From Ureibacillus sinduriensis BLB-1 = JCM 15800 (GTDB taxonomy: Bacteria; Bacillota; Bacilli; Bacillales_A; Planococcaceae), in contig NZ_JPVO01000051.1 of the NCBI RefSeq assembly GCF_000772955.1, forward strand, positions 124,001 through 188,000: 64,000 nt of DNA, written 5' to 3'. Numbering within the stretch: the first letter of the stretch is position 1; each line of letters opens with the position of its first letter. The translations under genes were made by a program, and so were the position numbers. Positions 16,994 through 24,848 of this stretch are shown one piece after another. The notes under the pieces are model-generated. The model saw nothing but the letters and a program-made list of their open reading frames with translations. It was not told the origin of the DNA and did not search any database.

Positions 16994-17692
16994 TCATAAG
17001 CCGTGATATCGGATTGAAGCTGTACGGCAATGCACATATTTGGATATGGCAGATCGGGTATGCGAATCAAGCTGGAGCATCTGCTGTATATAATCCGGCA
17101 GAAACTCATCGTACTTTACCTCTAAAATTGTTTTCGGGTAATCAAGTACTTCTTCTGATACAAATCCCTCTTCAAACAAATCAGTTGTATTCGTTACAAA
17201 ACTTAACTCTTTGTCAAATGTAATACGGATATTGCTCATCGCTCCGATATATGCTTCGCGCACATAGTCTACAATCACACGCGGCTTCATATAATAATTG
17301 TTTAAATAAAAATAAAACTCCTGGTAAATCGGGTCTTCTTTTTCCTTCAAAAACAAATAGTCCCACTCTAATAGTTGCTCATATTCACCACGTGTGATTG
17401 GCACAGAAGACTTTAAAATGTACTCCCCCTGCCGGCTTTTCTTCTCAAGCCGAATGACAGAATCTGAATAATTGTAGGTGCGAATCCGAAACTTTTTCCG
17501 TCGAAACACACCATTGTTCTTTTGGATCAAGTCATGATCATGCATATTGTCGAAATACAAGCTGCGGATCATATAACCTCGCTCATCAACTGAATGTTTA
17601 TCCTGCGGTAAAAGCAGGCCAATCCTATCCCTCATCAGTTGATAATCCCGTTCTGTAATATAGAACTTAAGTTCGTGACGAAACTTTTTCAC
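16994..17692 (-). CDS. VTC domain-containing protein (polyphosphate polymerase-like)
   Basis: The 232-residue protein matches the VTC/CYTH-type tunnel fold: RHELKFYITERDY at the start, RGYMIRSLYFDN, RRKKFRIRTYN, IRLEKKSRQGEYILK, RVIVDYVREAYIG, IRITFDKELSF, TILEVKYDEFLPDYI. Alternating basic residues on beta strands and the ExK-type ILEVK motif are those used for triphosphate binding in this superfamily. In yeast VTC makes polyphosphate; bacterial versions beside CotH and DUF4956 have no established role that I can assign. It overlaps the upstream cotH-like gene by four bases and is followed after 13 bases by DUF4956. Confidence 0.9.
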   Translation of the reverse strand: MKKFRHELKFYITERDYQLMRDRIGLLLPQDKHSVDERGYMIRSLYFDNMHDHDLIQKNNGVFRRKKFRIRTYNYSDSVIRLEKKSRQGEYILKSSVPITRGEYEQLLEWDYLFLKEKEDPIYQEFYFYLNNYYMKPRVIVDYVREAYIGAMSNIRITFDKELSFVTNTTDLFEEGFVSEEVLDYPKTILEVKYDEFLPDYIQQMLQLDSHTRSAISKYVHCRTASIRYHGL

Positions 17693-19431
17693 GAAGAACT
17701 TCCTCCCGGTACAATAATTTGCTGAACGCCCCAGTATACTTTGCCAGCGTTGTCACGATAATAATCAAATGGAATTTGCTCATGCCCTTTTCCGTCTCTT
17801 ACCAAGACTCGCCAATAATAGCGTCCTGCCGGCAATGGATCCAGGTCATACGTAAAATTCGGTTGATTTTTTATTTGTGTAATCATCGACTCAAATCCAG
17901 GTGTTTTGCTTATCTGTAATTCATAAGTCAGTTGGTCGTTTTGCAGATCATGGGATGTTTCCCATGTAAAGACATCACGGCCGTTTTTCCGCTCGTAGTG
18001 AAGAAAAATCGGCATTGGTACTTCAAGAGAAGCAAGGTACTGCTCTTTATAGCGGTTTGTGACATCTTCAAGTTTCCGGTATGCCGAGTCAAATTCCGAA
18101 GCTTCAATGCTTAAATAAGCAAGATCAGGTTCCTGAAGCGTCAGCTCTTTCACAACTGGGTAATAAGAATCAATCAGCGCTTTTGTTTCTTGTTTGTTAA
18201 TAGTTTCAGAGAGTTCTTCTATTTTCGCTGTCAATGCTGCCGCATTTTCCGGATCTCGCAAATAGCGCCGGTGCAGCACGGTGCCCCAGTAACGTTGAAT
18301 GCCTTGCTGCCACTCTGGGAGACCATCCGTCCGTTCTGCATCACGGCCGAGTGCTTTGTCAAAATCCCAAGGAATGAAATACCATTTTTCGGAATTTAGT
18401 GGGCTATACAAATAATAATTTGTCGACATCGTATCATAATTGCCTAATAAAATATTGACTGCAAGCCATGTTAAATAATTATCTTCTTGAAAATATTCAT
18501 CGAATACCTTATCAAATGGTTTTGAAAAATCATTGATATCATCCAGCATTTGAAGCAATTCATCATGATTTTCATTTCCATTGACTTTCAATATTTGTTC
18601 AAATTGTTTTTTATCATAATCAGGATCATCCTGATGCTTTAGCTGATCAGGGTAACGATAAAACTCAAAATTTTCCGCTTTGTATAAGTGACCATCCGGA
18701 TTTAACCCTCTTGCTGCCAATGCTTCTTCATTTAACTGCTCCACATGCGTGTACAAGCCATAATTTTCGAAGGTGCCCTTTGAAGAGGGGTCCGTCAAAT
18801 CCTTTACATGCAGCTGGACAAAATTTGTCCGCAGACTAATCAAGTCTGGGATGCGACGGAAATAATCGAACGCAAGCATGTTGCGTACCCTTGTCCGGTC
18901 GTCCGCATGCTTGTTTAAATTAATGACATCCTGCCCGTACCATAGACCCCCGTTGTCTTGAAGACGGATTTTATAAGATTTTTGGGCTTCCAAACGACTC
19001 GATCGACCTCGAAGTTCAATTGTCGCATTCGGTTTTTCTGTTCCAAATGAAATAAAGCCATTGTCCGAAGCACCTTTCTCTGTTCCGGTTTGAAACAAGA
19101 TATCCAGCTTGGGTCCTGAATCTAGATTGCTGTACTGCTTATAAGATTCATTTAATTCATAAAATGTAATATCATTTTCAGGAACAGTTGATTGGTCAAA
19201 AATCGTAATATATATATGTTCAAGATTAATACCGTTATGTCCTTCATATACACGTTTGTCTTCTACTAACCGGTCATTCAACTGGGCAGCGGCTTCATCC
19301 TCTTTAGGGTTAGCCTTTGTTGAAACTGCCGGAACCTCTGGCTGATTCTCAAGCATAGATTGTAAAAACAGCAAAACAATGAACAACACACTTAGCCCAA
19401 TCGCTGTTTTTAAATAAGGCGGCCTTTTCAT
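17689..19431 (-). CDS. CotH kinase family protein in the pel cluster
   Basis: The 580-residue protein has an N-terminal transmembrane or signal segment (residues 8-25), a CotH domain (about 75-430) and a C-terminal fibronectin-like domain (about 465-570, with FTWETSHDLQNDQLTYELQI and YYWRVLVRDG). CotH hallmarks include ELRGRSSR, KSYKIRL, YFIPWDFDKALGRD and YNLNKHADD-like NLNKHADDRT. CotH proteins are atypical secreted kinases known from spore coats; outside the coat they occur with polymer-export clusters. It follows pelG by 16 bases and overlaps the VTC gene, so it is part of the pel operon. The target is unknown. Confidence 0.9.
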   Translation of the reverse strand: MKRPPYLKTAIGLSVLFIVLLFLQSMLENQPEVPAVSTKANPKEDEAAAQLNDRLVEDKRVYEGHNGINLEHIYITIFDQSTVPENDITFYELNESYKQYSNLDSGPKLDILFQTGTEKGASDNGFISFGTEKPNATIELRGRSSRLEAQKSYKIRLQDNGGLWYGQDVINLNKHADDRTRVRNMLAFDYFRRIPDLISLRTNFVQLHVKDLTDPSSKGTFENYGLYTHVEQLNEEALAARGLNPDGHLYKAENFEFYRYPDQLKHQDDPDYDKKQFEQILKVNGNENHDELLQMLDDINDFSKPFDKVFDEYFQEDNYLTWLAVNILLGNYDTMSTNYYLYSPLNSEKWYFIPWDFDKALGRDAERTDGLPEWQQGIQRYWGTVLHRRYLRDPENAAALTAKIEELSETINKQETKALIDSYYPVVKELTLQEPDLAYLSIEASEFDSAYRKLEDVTNRYKEQYLASLEVPMPIFLHYERKNGRDVFTWETSHDLQNDQLTYELQISKTPGFESMITQIKNQPNFTYDLDPLPAGRYYWRVLVRDGKGHEQIPFDYYRDNAGKVYWGVQQIIVPGGSSS

Positions 19432-19447
19432 TTAAACTGCTCCTTTC

Positions 19448-20884
19448 TCAATCGAGGCTGCCGATTTTACGTAAAAACCGTTCTGTTCTAGTGATTTTTT
19501 CTTTATAGATAATCGGCTGATAACAAAATGTTGTATAGTCAATTTCATTAAGCTGTTTGATCAGCATCCGACTGCCATATACAAAACTAAGAGCTGCCGC
19601 TGTGAACATGCCTGCTCCGTACAGGCCAAACTGCCCGCTGAATAAAATAGTTGTGGAGAAGCTAATTAAGGCATAAAGGCCGGTTAAGGAAAAGGCGGCT
19701 TTCCGTTCATCAAAATAAAGCAAAATCAAAAAGAATGTAATCATCAAGCTCAAAAACCAACTGCCAAGCACTACGATTATAAAAATATCAATCTGGTCTT
19801 GCGTTAAACCCAGAAACGGCAAAAAGCGGACACCAATAAACAAAAAAACGAAGGTGACAAGAAGCTGCACCTGTGCTAGAAAGAGTATTTCCAAGCGTAG
19901 TGTCCGATACATTTCCTGCTTAGCACTTTCAATATCCTGCAGCGGAAATCCATTTAAAATGCGCCCGTAATATTTTTTATACGTTGTGTAAAACGTGGTC
20001 TCAAGCGTCACCATAAAAAGTATCAGGGCTGGTAATACGCTCAAATAAGCGTAAAATACCGGGGTGTCATAATATGGAGCCATTAAAAATGTATCTGCGA
20101 CAATAACTTTTCGATCGCCAATCCAGACTGCCATGTTATGTCCATACAGCCCCAGATAATAGAACAAACCGACGAAAAACAAAAGTGGATATTTCTCCAT
20201 ATACGTTAAAAAGTAAAAATACTGTTTGTTGTTCAGCTGGAAATAGCCAAAAATATCCCGCAACAACATGATGGCAATAAGCAGGAATCCTATATCAAGA
20301 CCAATAAACACCGCTATAGCCGTTTCAAATCCTAGCAGACCGGTTGCTGCCCAAATAATCAGTGCCGCAACTGCCACGCCGAGCAAGTAACCTTTGACAA
20401 TTTTCCGGTAATCCTTCAGAGCGGATACATACATCGATAGTATCCAGATAATATTTAATTCCACGAAAAATAAGTAGGAAATGAATTTAAACATGAGCGG
20501 GAGCGGTGATGACCAGTAAAAAAGCACAGCAGCGATAAACCCGATTAAAAGTACAATCCCAATCGCCCCGTACATCGAAGATAGGACATTTTCTTCTTTT
20601 TCCATAAATGTCTGATCAGCCACAAAACGGGAAATGACAAACAGGAATCCGCCGGTCAAGATTTGCGAAAAAACAAATGCATATTGAACTGACGCCATAA
20701 ATAGATTCACTTCGGAACTTGGCGTGTCCAAATGCATGAGCCATTCCCGCGCTATTGTAATAAGCAAAATACTTAAAAACATTGGACCAACAGCGGTTAC
20801 AGCTGAATAGCCATATGCCCGTAGTTGAGCAAAGAAGTTTGATTGGTTATACAGTTCTTTCAACTGAAAGCCTATGCCTGCCAT
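19448..20884 (-). CDS. pelG: Pel polysaccharide export membrane protein PelG
   Basis: A 478-residue MATE/MVF-like integral membrane protein with about 12 hydrophobic helices. The start MAGIGFQLKELYNQ and the conserved VTAVGPMFLSILLITIAREW region are typical PelG. In Pseudomonas PelG works with PelD, PelE and PelF in the inner membrane complex that moves the polymer across the membrane. It overlaps the end of pelF by 38 bases, indicating tight coupling. Length is close to the family norm. Confidence 0.93.
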   Translation of the reverse strand: MAGIGFQLKELYNQSNFFAQLRAYGYSAVTAVGPMFLSILLITIAREWLMHLDTPSSEVNLFMASVQYAFVFSQILTGGFLFVISRFVADQTFMEKEENVLSSMYGAIGIVLLIGFIAAVLFYWSSPLPLMFKFISYLFFVELNIIWILSMYVSALKDYRKIVKGYLLGVAVAALIIWAATGLLGFETAIAVFIGLDIGFLLIAIMLLRDIFGYFQLNNKQYFYFLTYMEKYPLLFFVGLFYYLGLYGHNMAVWIGDRKVIVADTFLMAPYYDTPVFYAYLSVLPALILFMVTLETTFYTTYKKYYGRILNGFPLQDIESAKQEMYRTLRLEILFLAQVQLLVTFVFLFIGVRFLPFLGLTQDQIDIFIIVVLGSWFLSLMITFFLILLYFDERKAAFSLTGLYALISFSTTILFSGQFGLYGAGMFTAAALSFVYGSRMLIKQLNEIDYTTFCYQPIIYKEKITRTERFLRKIGSLD

Positions 20885-22289
20885 TCCTGTTCACCTCCTT
20901 GTATAATCGATTATACTTTTCTATCATGCCCGGCAGTGTATATAAAGAGGTTACTCGCTCTCTTCCGTTGCGCCCATATTCCTTCCGACGTTTCGGGTCA
21001 TTTGCAAGTGAGATAATGTCATTTGCCATCAAATGAAAATGCATCACCGGGACAATTGTTCCAGACTGGCCAAACGAATCATACTTGCCAAGCAAAAGCT
21101 CCGCACAGCTTCCTACATCAGTTGCCACAAAGGGAATTTCCATTGCCAATCCCTCCAGGATAACAAGTGGCTGCCCTTCGCTGATACTCGAGAGCACAAG
21201 GATATCAAGAAACTCTAGGTACTCCTGCACATCCACAGCTCCTGTAAACACAATATTGCGGATGCCCAAACTATCAGCCATTTCGATGCATTCTTCGTAA
21301 TACTCCTCATCTTCTTCATATGGCCCGATAATGTAAAAATAGCTATCTTGTATTTCCTGCTGCACAATGGAAAAACTCTGAATCATGGTTTTGATATCTT
21401 TGATTGGCACTACCCGGACAATTGCCCCTATGTGAATGCCGGTTACTTTCTGGTTACGGTTTTGTATATGAAACTTATCGACGTCGATGCCATTAGCAAT
21501 GATGGATGTTTTTTCGGCTGGACACCCGAGCTCCATTTGAATCTGACGGCTTCCTTCAAACAATGAGGTTACCCGTTCAGCATGCTCATATGCGCATTGT
21601 GATAAGCTGTAAAAATAATCAATCCAAATATCTTTGAAGTATCCCTTAATCCAATCCGCTTTAATGATTTCCTCTTCCCGCTCACGTGTATAAATACCAT
21701 GCTCAGTGAGCAGAAATGGCTTATTATACTGATGTTTCGCCAATGCACCGAGGACACCCGCATATCCGGTTGATACGCTGTGATACAAATCCGCTTCGGG
21801 CATTTTCTGGTCAATGCACAGAAATAGTGGCAACACCATGGAGCGTAAGGCCCAGAACATATCAGTAAACGGAACATGTACGAATCGTTTGGTGCAAAGT
21901 TCCTGCACAATATCAAAGAAATCTTTGCTTGCCAAGAAATTTAAAATTGAATCTACTCGTCCATCAACGAAAAACTGAAAGAGCACACTCCAATTTACTT
22001 CTCTTCCCCCGATCAGGGATAAGAACGCTTCTTTCTCCTCTTCCGTTATGTTGTAACGCTTACCGGCTTGAATATTTTCATCTACATGAGCGCCAAGGAA
22101 AATGTCGTGCAATTCTAGCAAGTTCGAAGGCAATTCATATTTCCGTGTGATATCTTTTGAGTCTTTCGCCGAGATGGAATATACAATGAATTCATGTTCC
22201 GGCATATTTAAAATCATTGATTGGACCCAGCTTGATACGCCTCCTGTTACATATGGATACGCACCTTCTGAGATTAAGCAAATTTTCAC
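20847..22289 (-). CDS. pelF: Pel polysaccharide glycosyltransferase PelF
   Basis: A 480-residue GT4-family GT-B glycosyltransferase. The N-terminal KICLISEGAYPYVTGGVSSW is diagnostic of PelF. Further blocks are LLTEHGIYTREREEEI, IANGIDVDKF, GAIVRVVPIKDIKTMI and the C-terminal VLSSISEGQPLVILEGLA nucleotide-binding ExxxxxxxE motif. PelF uses UDP-GalNAc or UDP-GlcNAc in the cytoplasm to build the cationic Pel chain. It overlaps the preceding gene by four bases and pelG by 38. Confidence 0.96.
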   Translation of the reverse strand: MKICLISEGAYPYVTGGVSSWVQSMILNMPEHEFIVYSISAKDSKDITRKYELPSNLLELHDIFLGAHVDENIQAGKRYNITEEEKEAFLSLIGGREVNWSVLFQFFVDGRVDSILNFLASKDFFDIVQELCTKRFVHVPFTDMFWALRSMVLPLFLCIDQKMPEADLYHSVSTGYAGVLGALAKHQYNKPFLLTEHGIYTREREEEIIKADWIKGYFKDIWIDYFYSLSQCAYEHAERVTSLFEGSRQIQMELGCPAEKTSIIANGIDVDKFHIQNRNQKVTGIHIGAIVRVVPIKDIKTMIQSFSIVQQEIQDSYFYIIGPYEEDEEYYEECIEMADSLGIRNIVFTGAVDVQEYLEFLDILVLSSISEGQPLVILEGLAMEIPFVATDVGSCAELLLGKYDSFGQSGTIVPVMHFHLMANDIISLANDPKRRKEYGRNGRERVTSLYTLPGMIEKYNRLYKEVNRNGRHRLSVERTV

Positions 22290-23968
22290 TGTAAACCTCC
22301 TAGAACAATGGAAAATGTCAACTTGTCTGCCTCTACTAGATACAAATCTTCCCCAATTTTCTCCACTTTACAATCTTCAGTTTTCGCAATCGTCCGGTTC
22401 GTTGAAAAATAGTAATATGTGTGCGCATTTTCTTTCATCGCTGTAGTACGGAAAATTAGTTTATCACCGTCCTGCTCTTCATACAGGTCACTGTATATAT
22501 ACGCATATGCTGCCTCCCCGGCTTTTGAAAGCGTAAGTGAACGAAGCCAAGGAACTTGATCTTTCATTGACTGTTGCAAATCGGTGAAAGCGGATAATTG
22601 CTCCTCTGCGTTGCCTTCTTCAAAAAATCGATTTGGGTACAGAGAGTGGGCATAAAATCCACTTAGGGCCAATTCATTGAAAAGTTGCCACTTTTTATTA
22701 TCGTCCAGGCTGAACCCTTCAATCGTTTTCGGCAGTACAATGGTTTTTTCCATTTTCTGTACGTCAGTATTTGGTACAAGAGTGGTGGATGCATCCTTCA
22801 TTAACTCAACATCCACTTCCGGAGATGAACTACTTGTCGAGCGGATTGCATAACCCGGAAGCACCTCTTTTATGTGCTGAACAGAGATATCGTGAGAACT
22901 GGCGATTTGATCAGCATTTTTTGATAAAGGCAACTGCACTGCGATCTCACCGCCCATCCGCAGTAGCTCCCGCCCATATAACTTCAAATCATCATGCACT
23001 GGATATGGCGCATTATCTGTACGTCCCGTATCCACCGGTGCTAGGTAGGAAGCAGTATAGTTTAAATTAAACTTGGATTCAATCCGCTGCAACTCCGGCC
23101 ATACAACTGTGCGGTAATAATCACGGTTTGTATAAGAAGGCGATAAATCCCTGCCTTCGGGTACAAAAAATGGAAAGCCACTCAGCTCCGTAACACGCCC
23201 ATTGACAATGGGCATGATTACATGCTCAGATGCCTGTTGAATACCTTTCACAAATAAAGACTGGTCAGTCATTGCAGTAAACATCGTACCATTAAAAACA
23301 ATAAACGCCCCTTCTCCGTATGTAGCTTTCCACAACAGCGGGATGTCCGACGAAGAAGAAGCAAAAAGCTTGGCATCGCCTGAAAGCCGAACAGATAGCG
23401 ATGAATTGATGATGCTATCTGATATAAAAACAGTATCTCCGTTATCACCAAAAAACGGATTTTCAAGCTTAATTCCCGTTGTCTCTATAAAATTGCCTGT
23501 CTCCACTAAACCAAGTGGTTGATAAAGAGTAGACAAAGCCGGACCGGGTGAAGGGCGAACAGCAAAAAATAAAGAACCGCCATGTTGTACAAATCGAAGT
23601 ACAATGTTTGTTTCCTTCAACAAATCAATTTGCTCGGTTGCTACCACCACGCTGGCGTACCCTGAAAGGTCTGCTTCAGATTCAATAGAAGAAATCGGGC
23701 GTACTTCTACATCTTTTCCCATCAACTCGAGCCGCTTTTTCAATGAATTTTGAAGAGCCGGTTGGTCCGGTCCTGTCAAAAGTAGATATGACGGTACATT
23801 CTGGCTTCCTTCCACTTCTTGCCTTACCACAGCATGCTCGGATGGTTCGTTGAAATATTTAAATTTCAGTACCGCATCTGAACGGGCGATTAAAAATAAA
23901 ACTCCTATTAAAGCAATAAACATCCCCAACGCATAAATACTGCGCTCAATTTTAAATTTTCCCTTCAT
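22286..23968 (-). CDS. PelA deacetylase-like (DUF2194-type) extracellular protein
   Basis: The 560-residue protein starts at ATG after AAGGTGG and has one N-terminal membrane segment (about residues 11-30), so the bulk lies outside. Residues 60-260 look like a flavodoxin/amidotransferase-like Rossmann domain; 270-380 occupy the place of the polysaccharide deacetylase-like domain; 410-560 are beta-rich. Position between pelE and pelF fits the PelA deacetylase component of Gram-positive pel clusters. I could not find the usual Asp-Asp and His-x3-His metal ligands of CE4-type deacetylases, so catalytic activity is doubtful. Family assignment rests mainly on context. Confidence 0.72.
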   Translation of the reverse strand: MKGKFKIERSIYALGMFIALIGVLFLIARSDAVLKFKYFNEPSEHAVVRQEVEGSQNVPSYLLLTGPDQPALQNSLKKRLELMGKDVEVRPISSIESEADLSGYASVVVATEQIDLLKETNIVLRFVQHGGSLFFAVRPSPGPALSTLYQPLGLVETGNFIETTGIKLENPFFGDNGDTVFISDSIINSSLSVRLSGDAKLFASSSSDIPLLWKATYGEGAFIVFNGTMFTAMTDQSLFVKGIQQASEHVIMPIVNGRVTELSGFPFFVPEGRDLSPSYTNRDYYRTVVWPELQRIESKFNLNYTASYLAPVDTGRTDNAPYPVHDDLKLYGRELLRMGGEIAVQLPLSKNADQIASSHDISVQHIKEVLPGYAIRSTSSSSPEVDVELMKDASTTLVPNTDVQKMEKTIVLPKTIEGFSLDDNKKWQLFNELALSGFYAHSLYPNRFFEEGNAEEQLSAFTDLQQSMKDQVPWLRSLTLSKAGEAAYAYIYSDLYEEQDGDKLIFRTTAMKENAHTYYYFSTNRTIAKTEDCKVEKIGEDLYLVEADKLTFSIVLGGLQ

Positions 23969-24848
23969 ACATACCACCTTGTAGCCAATAGCGCAGTTGG
24001 TTCAGACGTTCAGGCGACAAGCGGATACTTGACGAACGAATCTTATCCACCAGCTGGAAAAAAGCCTCTCTGTTTTGCATATGAAAGTGTACACTCATAG
24101 CAGCAAAATACGCATCTTCATCGTGTGAAAAATGCTCCAGGAACGCTTCGGCTGTCTCTAGTGCCTGCTGGTACTCCCTAAGTTCCAGCGCTGTTTTGAT
24201 TTTTTCATTGTAATATAACGAGCTGTCCGTCGGATTGAGCGCCAACAACCTGCTCAACGACTGGGAATACAGATACATATATTTTTTTTGTGTTTTTTGG
24301 TCAAGAAATTCAATTTGAACAGACTGTTTCAGAACATCCACATACTGTTTAATGGTTTCTAGACCCGTGCTGTTTTCCTGAAGCCTTGCCTCTAGACGCT
24401 TCAGTTCTTTTACTAACTGGCTCTTTGCCTGTTGCAAAGCGGTAGCAGCGTAGTGTGAAGTTTCGGTATCCTCACTCTTCAGTGCCAGTGCCAAGGCGTC
24501 CGACTGCTGCAAAAATTCCTCCTTCAGCAGGTTTATCAGCGATTTACGCTTGATACTATTTTCATTTAGCATCAACGCATCTTGAAATGGGATAATATTC
24601 ATTTCGAGTTCGCGGTTTGGCGTTTGCAAAGAAAGATCCATGTATTCCTCACGCCTTAGTAGCCATTCCGGCAGTTCACCGTCCTGTGCCGACTTCTTAA
24701 ACATAGCCAAAATAATCAGGACGCCCAAAAAAGGGCAGCTAATTAAAATCATCGCTTGAAGCGCTGCCCCTTTCCTCCGCCGTATATATAAGACAATGCT
24801 GTACAGGAGTGCAAAGGTGTAATAAACAATCAGTCCTTTAGCCAACAT
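23952..24848 (-). CDS. pelE: PelE-like membrane TPR protein
   Basis: The 298-residue product has two closely spaced N-terminal membrane helices (about residues 5-22 and 30-48), then a helical soluble part with TPR-like repeats near the C-terminus (YNEKIKTALELREYQQALETAEAFLEHF and the following helices). This is the layout of PelE, which bridges PelD and PelG/PelF. The ATG overlaps the end of the pelD fusion by 11 bases. Sequence identity to known PelE cannot be judged; the call relies on architecture and gene order. Confidence 0.82.
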   Translation of the reverse strand: MLAKGLIVYYTFALLYSIVLYIRRRKGAALQAMILISCPFLGVLIILAMFKKSAQDGELPEWLLRREEYMDLSLQTPNRELEMNIIPFQDALMLNENSIKRKSLINLLKEEFLQQSDALALALKSEDTETSHYAATALQQAKSQLVKELKRLEARLQENSTGLETIKQYVDVLKQSVQIEFLDQKTQKKYMYLYSQSLSRLLALNPTDSSLYYNEKIKTALELREYQQALETAEAFLEHFSHDEDAYFAAMSVHFHMQNREAFFQLVDKIRSSSIRLSPERLNQLRYWLQGGMYEGKI

